Below the pieces are notes generated by a model. The model made no database searches. It saw only the letters and a list, made by a program, of their open reading frames with translations, and had not been told where the DNA came from. 64,000 nt of DNA, from the NCBI GenBank assembly GCA_020637985.1, contig JACKJK010000003.1:1-64000 (forward strand), written 5' to 3'. Of the stretch, positions 8,696 to 16,340 are shown in pieces. Both the position numbers and the translations under genes were made by a program. Each line of letters begins with the position of its first letter. Position 1 is the first letter of the stretch. The stretch is from Rhodobiaceae bacterium. Its GTDB lineage: Bacteria > Pseudomonadota > Alphaproteobacteria > Rhizobiales > Tepidamorphaceae.

Positions 8696-9577
8696 ATGAC
8701 CCAGTCTCCACCAGATGCGCTGCGCACGCTGCTGTCGCGCGGCAAGCTCGTCACCATGCCCTGCTGCTTCGATGCGCTGTCGGCCAGGCTCATCGAGCAG
8801 GAAGGCTTTCCGCTCACCTTCATGTCGGGCTTCGCCGCGTCCGCCTCGCGCATCGGCGCGCCCGACGCCGGCCTGATGTCCTACGGCGAGGTGGTGGAGC
8901 AGGCCCGCAACATCTGCGACGCCATCACCATCCCCGTCATCGGCGACGGCGACACCGGCTATGGCAACGCCATGAACGTGCGCCGCACCGTGGAGGGCTT
9001 CGCGCGCGCCGGCTGTGCCGCGGTGATGATCGAGGACCAGCTGGCGCCCAAGCGCTGCGGCCACACCAAGGGCAAGGAGGTCGTCGGGCGCGACGAGGCC
9101 TTCGACCGCATCCGTGCCGCCGTCGACGCGCGCGGGGAGGGCACGGACATCCTGATCCTGGCGCGCACCGACGCCCGCCACGAGCATGGCCTCGGCGAGG
9201 CGATCGCGCGTGCCGCGAAATTCCGCGAGCTCGGCGCCGACATTCTCTTCGTGGAGGCGCCGAAGTCGGTCGAGGAGATGCGCACGATCTGCTCCGAGCT
9301 GCCTGGCTGGCAGATGGCCAACATCGTCGAGGGCGGCGAGACGCCGGACCTCCCCGCCGCAGAGCTTCAGGACATCGGCTACGTTATCGCCGCCTATCCG
9401 CTGTCGCTGATGTCGGCGGCCATGCAGGCGATGGTGGACATGCTCGCCGCATTGCGCGACGGCGATGGCGATGCGCGGCGCAAGGCCCTTTTGGGCTTTG
9501 CCGAGTTGCGCCGGCGTGTCGGATTCGACACGTATTACGAGCAGTCCGCTCGCTACCGAAGTTCGGCACGCGACTGA
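8696..9577 (+). CDS. Isocitrate lyase / PEP mutase superfamily lyase
   Basis: This 293-residue TIM-barrel enzyme of the ICL/PEPM superfamily shows a metal/substrate motif (GDGDTGYGN), a downstream EDQ and the complete catalytic loop KRCGH. The loop cysteine is the general acid of C-C lyases such as isocitrate lyase, 2-methylisocitrate lyase and 2,3-dimethylmalate lyase. P-C acting relatives (PEP mutase, phosphonopyruvate hydrolase) lack this cysteine. I therefore expect cleavage of a substituted malate or isocitrate to pyruvate or glyoxylate plus a second acid, despite the common name carboxyphosphonoenolpyruvate phosphonomutase. It closes the TRAP operon, so the imported acid or a derivative may be its substrate. 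The exact substrate is unknown. Confidence 0.85.
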   Translation: MTQSPPDALRTLLSRGKLVTMPCCFDALSARLIEQEGFPLTFMSGFAASASRIGAPDAGLMSYGEVVEQARNICDAITIPVIGDGDTGYGNAMNVRRTVEGFARAGCAAVMIEDQLAPKRCGHTKGKEVVGRDEAFDRIRAAVDARGEGTDILILARTDARHEHGLGEAIARAAKFRELGADILFVEAPKSVEEMRTICSELPGWQMANIVEGGETPDLPAAELQDIGYVIAAYPLSLMSAAMQAMVDMLAALRDGDGDARRKALLGFAELRRRVGFDTYYEQSARYRSSARD

Positions 9578-10549
9578 CATCGCTGTTTCAGGATTCTGCG
9601 TTAGCGGTTCTTGATCCGGAAAACACAACAAAAACGCCCGACTAGCCAAGCGAATCGCCGGCAAGTGGGAGGTCATTTTCTATTTGTTAAACGAGCGTCA
9701 AACGGTTTGAGCGCTGTAACCAGGATCAGGGATTCAGGCGATGGAGCCCAAGGTGCACGGCATCGGGAAACGCCGATGCGATGCTGTTCCGATGCCGATT
9801 GTCCATGAGACCCAACCTCCTTGTTATTCCCTGATACCTGGTTACAGTTACTGCTAGCAATGCTGTATTGGTTGGCTAAAAATCGTTATAAATCAAGCGA
9901 TTAATAAAGATTCAAAAATGATGCGCGGCTGGGGCTGGGTATGCTGATGCGCGATTGCTCGATTGTTATGACCAGATATTGGGATGCCGTCGCTTTAGGG
10001 CGGGATGCGATTGCGGCAACGCGATATGGCTATGCCACAAGGCGTGGCCTCGTTGCAGCGTTGCGATTCGCCATGGACGGGAGGCGCCGTGTCGCAGCTG
10101 CCACACGAAACCAGACTGCGCGTTCCTATTGGCTTTGCCGGCACCTACTCTTGGCACGGTCATCCAATACCCGTCTAATCAAATAAGTATTTTGGGCCAA
10201 TCGCGACACCTGGTTGAAAGTGGGGGATGAAAAATCAGGAAAAAGAGCAGGATTGAAACAAATACCCCGCTGAAAAACGTGAGGGTGTAGGGCCACGGTC
10301 CCCTATTCAGCTGCCTTCATGTTGCACGGCTGTGGCAAGCAGCCATACCTTGAAGCCGACACTGTCGAGCGGCCACCTGATCGCTCAGGCGAATGGTTCA
10401 CCCTCACATTGGCACACCTAGCTTCCTTTCTAGAAAAGCTCAACCACCTCAGGCGGATCAATCCGCACGGATATCCTCGAAGGCAGGCAACACGAGCCCC
10501 ACGAAAGGGAAGCCACACCCGGCCACGAAGCTTGCGGTCAACGGGACCT
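9578..10549. other. 972-bp stretch without a supported gene
   Basis: This region is visibly poorer in G+C than its surroundings, especially around 9840-9950. It holds the inverted-repeat element at 9714-9847. Several short open frames exist (for example on the plus strand around 9941-10186 and the minus strand around 10303-10593), but none has a recognisable family, good ribosome site or rhizobial codon pattern. With the IS elements next to it, it looks like decaying accessory DNA. Confidence 0.5.
9714..9847. repeat. Inverted-repeat element, possible MITE or IS remnant
   Basis: The left arm at 9714-9732 reads CTGTAACCAGGATCAGGGA. The right arm at about 9828-9847, read on the minus strand, is the same sequence with one extra T after CCAGG. 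The arms enclose about 95 bp without a coding frame. Short non-coding DNA bounded by matching terminal inverted repeats suggests a miniature transposable element; a long hairpin is the alternative. No target duplication is apparent. Confidence 0.5.
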
Positions 10550-10849
10550 TCAATTCTTCGGCTTGCGGAGCGCCTCAGCCTGCTCCGCGCCAACCTTGGC
10601 GATCTCGGATTTGAGTTTTACCAGCGTGTCGGCAAAGGAAACGAAATCCATAAGCGGCATAACGACCCGATGCGTGACAACGCGCGAAACATCATCGCAA
10701 GCCGGATCAAATGCGTTTACGTAGAAATTCATCCGCACGGTCCCGGCATGAACGAAAGCGCCGTGCACACCATCGATTGCGATGTCCTGGACCTGACCGG
10801 ACACGGTGGGCTTTTTTGCCGCCTTGGGTTTCGATACGGGTTTCTTCAT
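10550..10849 (-). CDS. Small protein of unknown function (DUF3467-like tail)
   Basis: This 99-residue protein has a lysine-rich N-terminus (MKKPVSKPKAAKKP) followed by a compact domain containing MNFYVNAFDPACDD and THRVVMPLMDFVSFADTLVKL. The alternation, ending in a helix after VVMPLMDF, recalls DUF3467 proteins, where a similar RVVM...A..L..L segment occurs; this is a weak resemblance. A good ribosome site (AGAGGA, eight bases before the ATG) supports it as real. It lies in the accessory region, 109 bp from the IS3-group element, and has no evident partner. Confidence 0.55.
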   Translation of the reverse strand: MKKPVSKPKAAKKPTVSGQVQDIAIDGVHGAFVHAGTVRMNFYVNAFDPACDDVSRVVTHRVVMPLMDFVSFADTLVKLKSEIAKVGAEQAEALRKPKN

Positions 10850-10978
10850 AGTGTGTTCCTCTGCGCAGTTGTCATTCTGCCCTCTGGTCGATGCTGGGAA
10901 CGTTAGCCGATTCCAGTTCTGCTGCCCGCCGGTTTTCGCGCGCCAATTGCAGGAGCGGTGTGAATAGCCCCGAGTTTT

Positions 10979-11854
10979 CTAGACACCCTCGGTTCTCATT
11001 TCCTGCTGCCGTTCGAACTCGACGGGTGACAGCATCCCGTTCCTGACGTGCTTGCGCTTGGGATTGTAGAACATCTCGATGTAGTCGAACACGTCCTGCC
11101 GAGCCTCGACGCGGGTCTTGTAGGTCCGACGCCGTATCCGTTCCCGTTTGAGCAGGTTGAAGAAGCTCTCAGCGACAGCGTTGTCGTGACAGTTGCCCCG
11201 TCGGCTCATCGAGTGCTCCAGATTGTGTGCTCTGAGGAATGCCGCCCAGTCCATGCTGGTGAACTGGGAGCCTTGATCTGAGTGGATCAGCACTCTGCTC
11301 TTCGGCTTCCTGCGCCACACGGCCATCAGCAATGCCTGCAGGACCACGTCCGTCGTCTGGCGGCTCTGCATCGACCAGCCGACGACGCGGCGGGAGTAGA
11401 GGTCGATGACGACAGCCAGATAGGCGAAGCCCTCCAGCGTCCGGATGTAGGTGATATCCGTCACCCAGACTCGGTCTGGCGCATCCACATCGAACTGCCG
11501 GTCCAGGGTGTTGTCGATGACCAATGACGGTTTGCCGCCATAACTCCCTGGCCTGCGCCTGTAGCCGATCTGGGCCTTGATGCCTGCCAGACTGGCCAGG
11601 CGTGCAACGCGGTTCGCACAGCACGTCTCCCCCTGATCCAGAAGATCGTCATGCAGTTTGCGGTAGCCATACACCTTGCCGCTGTCCTTCCACGCCTTGC
11701 GGATGAGCTCTGTCTGGCGAGCGTCGTCCTTCGCCCGCTTGCTCAGCGGGGTCTTCAGCCAGGCATAGAAGCCGCTGGGTTGGATGCGCAGGCACCTGCA
11801 CATCGTCCGCACCGGGAACAGTGGGCGATGCTCGGCAACGAACGCGTACTTCAC
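10979..11854 (-). CDS. IS3-family transposase OrfB (DDE integrase)
   Basis: This 291-residue catalytic part of the transposase has an HTH_21-like N-terminus (KVYGYRKLHDDLL) and an rve integrase core. The acidic triad is visible: Asp in WVTDITYIRT, Asp in IHSDQGSQFTS and Glu in NCHDNAVAESFFNLLKRE. It appears intact. The GTG at 11854 overlaps the orfA stop by 4 bp, but the functional product is probably the OrfAB fusion made by a -1 frameshift at the A7 run 11884-11890. The -1 frame is open from there into orfB. Confidence 0.93.
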   Translation of the reverse strand: MKYAFVAEHRPLFPVRTMCRCLRIQPSGFYAWLKTPLSKRAKDDARQTELIRKAWKDSGKVYGYRKLHDDLLDQGETCCANRVARLASLAGIKAQIGYRRRPGSYGGKPSLVIDNTLDRQFDVDAPDRVWVTDITYIRTLEGFAYLAVVIDLYSRRVVGWSMQSRQTTDVVLQALLMAVWRRKPKSRVLIHSDQGSQFTSMDWAAFLRAHNLEHSMSRRGNCHDNAVAESFFNLLKRERIRRRTYKTRVEARQDVFDYIEMFYNPKRKHVRNGMLSPVEFERQQEMRTEGV

Positions 11855-12120
11855 TTTGCATCCTTGGCGAAATACGCGGCCGCTTTTTTTAAGATGTCGC
11901 GCTCCTCGGTGACACGCGTCAGTTCACGCTTCAGGCGCCTGATCTCGGCGTCCTTGTCGTTCTCTCCGGGCGACCGTGAGAACTTCTTCTTCCACGCGTA
12001 AAGCGAATGCGGACTGACGCCCAGACGCTGTGATACCTCCGCAACGGGGTAACCCCGCTCGGTGATCTGAGCCACCGCGTCCCGTTTGAAATCGTCGCTG
12101 AAATTGGCTTTGCCCATCAT
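11851..12120 (-). CDS. IS3-family OrfA (HTH DNA-binding protein)
   Basis: This 89-residue protein has an N-terminal helix-turn-helix (FKRDAVAQITERGYPVAEVSQRLGVSPHSLYAWKKKF) and a leucine-heptad helix toward the C-terminus (IRRLKRELTRVTEERDILKKAAAYF), as usual for the dimerising OrfA of IS3 elements. It recognises the terminal repeats and supplies the N-terminus of the OrfAB transposase. The slippery A7 run lies in the codons for ILKK. The ATG at 12120 has a plain AAGGAGG ribosome site. Confidence 0.92.
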   Translation of the reverse strand: MMGKANFSDDFKRDAVAQITERGYPVAEVSQRLGVSPHSLYAWKKKFSRSPGENDKDAEIRRLKRELTRVTEERDILKKAAAYFAKDAK

Positions 12121-12178
12121 GGCCTCCTTGCCTCAAAATTAGGGAAGAAGGCGTCTACGAATCCAGGGGCTATTCACA

Positions 12179-12339
12179 CCATACTTGCGCGACAGATCCT
12201 TCACGCATGCTCCCGCCTCATGCTCGTGCACAATCCGGATGATCTGGTCTTCGCTGAAACGCGAGCGCTTCATCGCAATGCTCCTCAATCACGGAACACG
12301 CTAACATCAAAAATGGGTACAAAGCAGGGGAGCAGGTCA
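12179..12339 (-). pseudogene. Truncated IS (IS407-type) with orfA fragment
   Basis: From the ATG at 12273 on the minus strand the sequence encodes MKRSRFSEDQIIRIVHEHEAG followed by ACVKDLSRKYG, then stops abruptly at the CA end of the IS3-group element. This is the N-terminal helix-turn-helix of OrfA of IS407-group elements. Upstream on that strand the remnant ends at TGACCTGCTCCCC (12327-12339 on the plus strand), which looks like its terminal inverted repeat. The rest of the element is not found on the other side of the inserted IS, so the copy is dead. Confidence 0.8.
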
Positions 12340-12403
12340 GAGCAGGTCACTCCTTCCCGCAAGAATGCGGTAAGAAGGCGTTTCCAAATCCAGGGGCTAT
12401 TCA
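12340..12403 (-). mobile_element. Terminal fragment of a second IS3-group element
   Basis: Read on the minus strand from 12403, this 64-bp piece aligns with the right end of the complete IS3-group element: TGAATAGCCCCTGGATT is identical, CGCCTTCTT follows, and a similar leader with GGAG continues. It breaks off just where the IS407-type remnant begins, before the orfA start codon. It therefore represents an older, related element that was hit by the IS407-type insertion. Its end lies only two bases before the ATG of the epimerase gene at 12406. Confidence 0.7.
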
Positions 12404-12405
12404 GT

Positions 12406-13296
12406 ATGCGGGTATTCGTTACAGGCGCTAGCGGCTATACAGGCGCACATGTTTGTGCGGCCCTAAGGAAATGCAGACACAAAGTGGTCGCATTAGTGCG
12501 CCCATCAAGCGACCTAGGACTGTTGCGATCGGTCGCCGGTCCTGTTGATGTCGCCGTCGCTGCAAACTCGGCTGATGTCGCTGTTGCCTTCGGCAAGGCT
12601 TTGCCACAAGCCGTAATCCACCTTGCAGCGGACTATCCCGGCGCTACGGCACCGGATGATATTGCAGGTCTCATTGACGCCAACGTTATCTTCGGCACGG
12701 CTCTTGTAGAGGCTATGTTGGCCGCCGGATGCACGAAGCTCGTAACTGCTGGCACCAACTGGCAGTACTACAACGGTCCGTGCGAACTGCCAAATTCGCT
12801 CTACGCCGCGACCAAATCCGCCTTTCGCACAATCTGTGACTACTACGCGGCCCTGCGCGGACTTGCCTGCACAGAGCTGAGGCTTTTCGACAGCTATGGC
12901 CCCGCCGACCCGCGCGGCAAGCTGCTGGACCTGCTTACGCAGGCAGCATCAACGGGGCAGGTGCTCGATATGACGCCCGGCGAGCAGGTGATCTATCCCA
13001 TTCATGTCTTCGACACGGCGTCTGCCTTCGTGCACGCGCTCACAGAAGAAGCAGCGCCTCCGCCCGGCATGGTCGCCTCCTGGTCGGTTCCCGGGCCCGA
13101 GGCGCTGACACTCAAGGAAATGGTTGGGATGCTTTCTGACGTGCTGGGTGTCGCGGTGCCGGTCACTTGGGGCGCGCGGCCATATCCGCCCGGACAGATC
13201 ATGCAGCCATATATCGGAACCGTGCTGCCGGGCTGGCAACCGGAGTTGGCTCTTGCGGAGGGCCTGCGCATGGTCTTTGGCTCGCATGTCAGCTGA
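12406..13296 (+). CDS. NAD-dependent epimerase/dehydratase (extended SDR)
   Basis: This 296-residue Rossmann-fold protein starts with a nucleotide-binding motif (VTGASGYTGAHV) and has an HLAADYPG segment after strand 4 and the catalytic Tyr-x3-Lys (YAATK). Such enzymes modify nucleotide sugars. The C-terminal sugar-binding part is present and length is normal to slightly short. The ATG at 12406 lies two bases after an IS terminal repeat, so the native promoter and possibly a few codons may have been lost; AGGGG from the IS end is the only ribosome-like site. It is followed by a class V PLP enzyme, probably in the same transcript. Confidence 0.78.
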   Translation: MRVFVTGASGYTGAHVCAALRKCRHKVVALVRPSSDLGLLRSVAGPVDVAVAANSADVAVAFGKALPQAVIHLAADYPGATAPDDIAGLIDANVIFGTALVEAMLAAGCTKLVTAGTNWQYYNGPCELPNSLYAATKSAFRTICDYYAALRGLACTELRLFDSYGPADPRGKLLDLLTQAASTGQVLDMTPGEQVIYPIHVFDTASAFVHALTEEAAPPPGMVASWSVPGPEALTLKEMVGMLSDVLGVAVPVTWGARPYPPGQIMQPYIGTVLPGWQPELALAEGLRMVFGSHVS

Positions 13297-13403
13297 ATGC
13301 CAGGTACCTGTCCCGCTACTTCCGTATGTTCCTTTTGGGACTGGATCGGATATGCTAACCGGGCACGCCCATCGCGCGAGGACTACACGCGGAGACCACT
13401 AGA

Positions 13404-14660
13404 ATGCTAGGTACCGACCCGGCGATCATCGAGGAAGTGCGGGCACGCTTCGCCCACGTCGACAGCTGCCCATTTACCGGGGAGCGGATCTTCTTCGAGA
13501 ATGCCGGCGGCGCGCTAACGCTTAACTCCGTCGTTGAGACCTCGGCGAAGTTCGCCGCCATTCCCGACAACCAGGGTCGCGATAACCCAGCATCGAAGGA
13601 ACTCGACCGCCTCATCACCAAGGCTCGTGATGATGCCAAGGTCTTCTTCCATGCATCATCCGGACAGGTCTTTGTCGGCGAAAGCGGCACAGAGCTTCTT
13701 TTCCGCATCATCTCCGCTGCGATCATGGGATCGGCAACAGGGGGCCAGGTGCTCGGCAGCACGCTTGAGCACCCCGCCAGCAGTTCTGCCTGCAAGGTGT
13801 GGGCCGAGACCGCCGGCAAACCCTATGTTGGCATCATCCATGACAACGACACCGGGACTGTTACCGCCGAACACTATCGCCCGCATGTCACGCTGGATAC
13901 CCGTGTCGCGACCATTGTCCATGCATCGCCCGTCACTGGCATGGGCACGGACATCGCAGCGATCGCAGCCGCAATCCGCGAGATCTCGCCGGACTGCTTC
14001 ATCGTCGTGGACGGCATCCAGCACGCCGCCCACGGCCACGTCGACATCGACGCTGCCGGCATCGATGCCTATGTCGTTTCGCCATACAAAATGTTCTCGC
14101 GTCACGGCTACGGCCTCGCCTGGATTTCCGAGCGGCTGCAACAGTTGCCGCACGACAAGATCGTGGGTGCCGCGCAGGAACGCTGGGAACTGGGCACGCG
14201 GGACACCGGTGCCTATGCCACCTTTTCCGATGTGGTCGACTATTTCGTCTGGCTCGGCGGGCGCGTCGGTGGGACGGGTGACCGGCGTGGGCGCATCGAG
14301 GCCGCGGCTAGTGCCATCCATGCCCACGAGCAAGACTTGACCAACGCCCTGATCCACGGCATCGGCAACTATCCGGGCCTCAAGGACATGGCTGCCGTAT
14401 CGATCCTGTGCGGCACCGACAATCCGTTACGCGAAGGCCTCGTCTCGTTCAACGTCAATGGCAAGAGCGCGCCAGAAGTCGTTTCGCAATTGCGCGAACG
14501 CGGCATCCGTGTGCATGCGCGCGCCGCCGACCACTATTCCGGCAATGTGCTCAAGCCGCTTGGCTTGCCGTCCTGCGTGCGTATATCGCTGTGCCACTAC
14601 AACACCGAGGCAGAGGTCACAGCATTCCTCGCGGCGATGCGCGAGATCGTCGCCGTCTGA
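13404..14660 (+). CDS. Class V aminotransferase-fold PLP enzyme (cysteine desulfurase-like)
   Basis: This 418-residue protein belongs to the class V (NifS/CsdA-like) PLP fold. Visible features are the FFENAGGALTL start of the fold, GESGTELLFRI before helix 3, STLEHPASSSACKVW, an acidic Asp-x-x-Gln pair (VVDGIQHAAHGHVD), and the lysine that should bind PLP in VVSPYKMFSRHGYG. No obvious mobile catalytic cysteine loop of true desulfurases stands out. With an epimerase before it, an amino-sugar or amino-acid role is possible, but class V enzymes also act as lyases. The gene is convergent with manC. Confidence 0.75.
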   Translation: MLGTDPAIIEEVRARFAHVDSCPFTGERIFFENAGGALTLNSVVETSAKFAAIPDNQGRDNPASKELDRLITKARDDAKVFFHASSGQVFVGESGTELLFRIISAAIMGSATGGQVLGSTLEHPASSSACKVWAETAGKPYVGIIHDNDTGTVTAEHYRPHVTLDTRVATIVHASPVTGMGTDIAAIAAAIREISPDCFIVVDGIQHAAHGHVDIDAAGIDAYVVSPYKMFSRHGYGLAWISERLQQLPHDKIVGAAQERWELGTRDTGAYATFSDVVDYFVWLGGRVGGTGDRRGRIEAAASAIHAHEQDLTNALIHGIGNYPGLKDMAAVSILCGTDNPLREGLVSFNVNGKSAPEVVSQLRERGIRVHARAADHYSGNVLKPLGLPSCVRISLCHYNTEAEVTAFLAAMREIVAV

Positions 14661-14695
14661 CAGGGCAGGTTGCCGAGGGGGTCGGAACAGTCTCG

Positions 14696-16111
14696 TCAGG
14701 ACCGCTGATAGATATCCTCATAACGCACGATGTCGTCCTCGCCGAGGTAGCTGCCCGATTGCACCTCGATCAGCTCCAGCGTTTCCGTGCCCGGGTTCTC
14801 CAGCCGGTGGACCGCGCCGAGCGGAATGTAGGTCGACTGGTTAGCCGTCAGCAGGAAGTCTTCCCCGTCGACGGTGACCTTCGCGGTCCCGCTCACCACC
14901 ACCCAGTGCTCTGCGCGATGGCGGTGGCTTTGCAGCGACAGCTTGCCGCCCGCGCGCACCGTGATGCGCTTGACCTGGTAGCCTTGCCCGGCGTCGATGC
15001 GCTCGTAGTCGCCCCACGGCCGGTAGATGCGCTGGTGCTCGGTGACTTCCGCATGCCCGTCGGTGGCGAGCCGCTCGACCAGCGCCTTGACCTCTTCGGA
15101 ACGTTCGCGCGACGCCACCAGCACGCTGTCGCGCTGCACCACGACAATCACGTTCTCAAGGCCCAGCACCGTGGTCAGCGACCCCGGCGAATGCACGAAC
15201 GAGTTGGCCGTTTCGTGGAAAACCGCACGCCCGATGGATGCGTTCCCGTCCTCGCATTTCTCCGCAAGGCCCCACACGGCGCCCCACGAGCCGATGTCCG
15301 ACCACGTGAAGCTCGACGGAACCACGGCTGCGCGCGCGGTCTTTTCCATCACGGCGTAGTCGACCGACGTCGCGCGTGCCTTCGCGAAGTCCGCCTCGTT
15401 CAGCCGCAGGAAGTCGAGATCAGCCTCGGCGTCCGCGACCGCAGCCTTCACCGGAGCGGCGATGTCCGGTGCGAGGGCACCGAGTTCATCCAGAAAGTCG
15501 CGCGCGCGAAACAGGAAATTGCCCGAGTTCCACAGGTAGCCGTTCGCGACATAGGTTTCCGCCGTGGCGCGGTCCGGCTTCTCGACGAAGGCCGAGATCG
15601 CGCACGCCCCGTCGAGACCGTCGAGTCCGTCACCCGGCAGGATGTAGCCATAGCCGGTCGCCGGCTCGGTGGGGTGGATGCCGAAGGTGACGATGCGCCC
15701 GGCATGCGCAGCCTTCAGCCCCTGAGCGACATGCTTCAGGAACTGGTCGATCTCGACGATCTCGTGGTCCGCCGCCAGGATCAGCACCACCGCATCGGGC
15801 GCGCGCCGCGCCGCGACCTCCGCCGCCGCGGCGATCGCCGCGCAGGAATCCCGCCGCATTGGTTCCAGCACGATGGTTGCCTCGACATCCAGCACGCGAA
15901 GCTGGTCGGCGACGAGAAAGCGGTGGTCGTTGCCCGTCACGATGATCGGCGCGTCGAAAATCTCACCCGTGACGCGCTTCACCGTTGCCTGGAACGGCGA
16001 TATTTCACCGAGCAGGGCATGGAACTGCTTCGGGTGAGTGGCGCGCGACACAGGCCACAGGCGCTGGCCGCTGCCGCCGCACAGGATGACCGGGATGATC
16101 TTGGCTTGCAT
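14696..16111 (-). CDS. manC: Mannose-1-phosphate guanylyltransferase / mannose-6-phosphate isomerase
   Basis: This 471-residue bifunctional type II PMI/GMP enzyme has an N-terminal nucleotidyltransferase domain with the pyrophosphorylase signature (LCGGSGQRLWPVSR) and the FVEKPDR motif near residue 170. A C-terminal cupin phosphomannose isomerase domain follows, with PWGDYERID and QSHRHRAEHWVVVSGTAKVTVDG. It converts mannose-6-phosphate (and GTP) toward GDP-mannose for surface polysaccharide. A phosphomannomutase is not in the window. It lies downstream of rfbCBA on the same strand, separated by about 230 bp with a palindromic element, so it probably has its own promoter. Confidence 0.93.
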   Translation of the reverse strand: MQAKIIPVILCGGSGQRLWPVSRATHPKQFHALLGEISPFQATVKRVTGEIFDAPIIVTGNDHRFLVADQLRVLDVEATIVLEPMRRDSCAAIAAAAEVAARRAPDAVVLILAADHEIVEIDQFLKHVAQGLKAAHAGRIVTFGIHPTEPATGYGYILPGDGLDGLDGACAISAFVEKPDRATAETYVANGYLWNSGNFLFRARDFLDELGALAPDIAAPVKAAVADAEADLDFLRLNEADFAKARATSVDYAVMEKTARAAVVPSSFTWSDIGSWGAVWGLAEKCEDGNASIGRAVFHETANSFVHSPGSLTTVLGLENVIVVVQRDSVLVASRERSEEVKALVERLATDGHAEVTEHQRIYRPWGDYERIDAGQGYQVKRITVRAGGKLSLQSHRHRAEHWVVVSGTAKVTVDGEDFLLTANQSTYIPLGAVHRLENPGTETLELIEVQSGSYLGEDDIVRYEDIYQRS

Positions 16112-16217
16112 GGATTCGGTCTCGACACGCGGCGTGTTGCGGGCAAGGCCCGGCTCGTTGCGACCCGGTATAGACGATTGAGCCGATGATTCAATTCACG
16201 TGGTCTTGCGCTGCAGC

Positions 16218-16320
16218 GCTTTCCCGAAAGTGTGAACCGGCTTTCGGATGGAAAGCGCGACAAGGCATTGGCCGAAGCGGTTTGCGCAACTCACGCCAGA
16301 CGCAAACCGGTTTCACCGCA
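16218..16320. repeat. Palindromic intergenic element (RIME2-like)
   Basis: Two hairpins lie in the manC-rfbA gap. In the first, GCGCTTTCC and GGAAAGCGC enclose an inner CGAAAG/CTTTCG pair. In the second, GCGGTTTGCG pairs with CGCAAACCGG about 20 bp later. The mosaic double-palindrome layout resembles other rhizobial intergenic elements but differs from copies A and B here. A role as mRNA end or protein-binding site is possible. Confidence 0.65.
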
Positions 16321-16340
16321 ACATCTTCGGATGGCGGGGG

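Larger units (their letters stand above)
10959..12178 (-). mobile_element. Complete IS3-family (IS3-group) insertion sequence
   Basis: The element is 1220 bp from TG to CA and carries orfA and orfB on the minus strand. Its ends are imperfect inverted repeats of about 30 bp: both start GGTGTGAATAGCCCC if the two flanking G/C bases are included, and later positions are mostly conserved. A run of seven A residues on the coding strand (11884-11890) precedes an open -1 frame into orfB, the classic IS3 frameshift arrangement. No direct target duplication is visible, because the right flank is another IS remnant and the left flank is unrelated; a deletion after insertion is likely. Confidence 0.9.

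Noticed and set aside
8696..9577. Phosphonopyruvate hydrolase or PEP mutase linked to the phosphonate genes
   Set aside because: The intact KRCGH loop cysteine points to a C-C lyase, and the gene is in a TRAP operon 25 kb from the AEP module.
9941..10186. Small open frames in the A+T-rich accessory stretch
   Set aside because: No ribosome site, no recognisable family, and overlapping frames of equal length, so I see no support for coding.
10303..10593. Minus-strand open frame of 96 codons overlapping the DUF3467-like gene
   Set aside because: Arg/Cys-rich sequence in another frame over a better supported gene with a good ribosome site.
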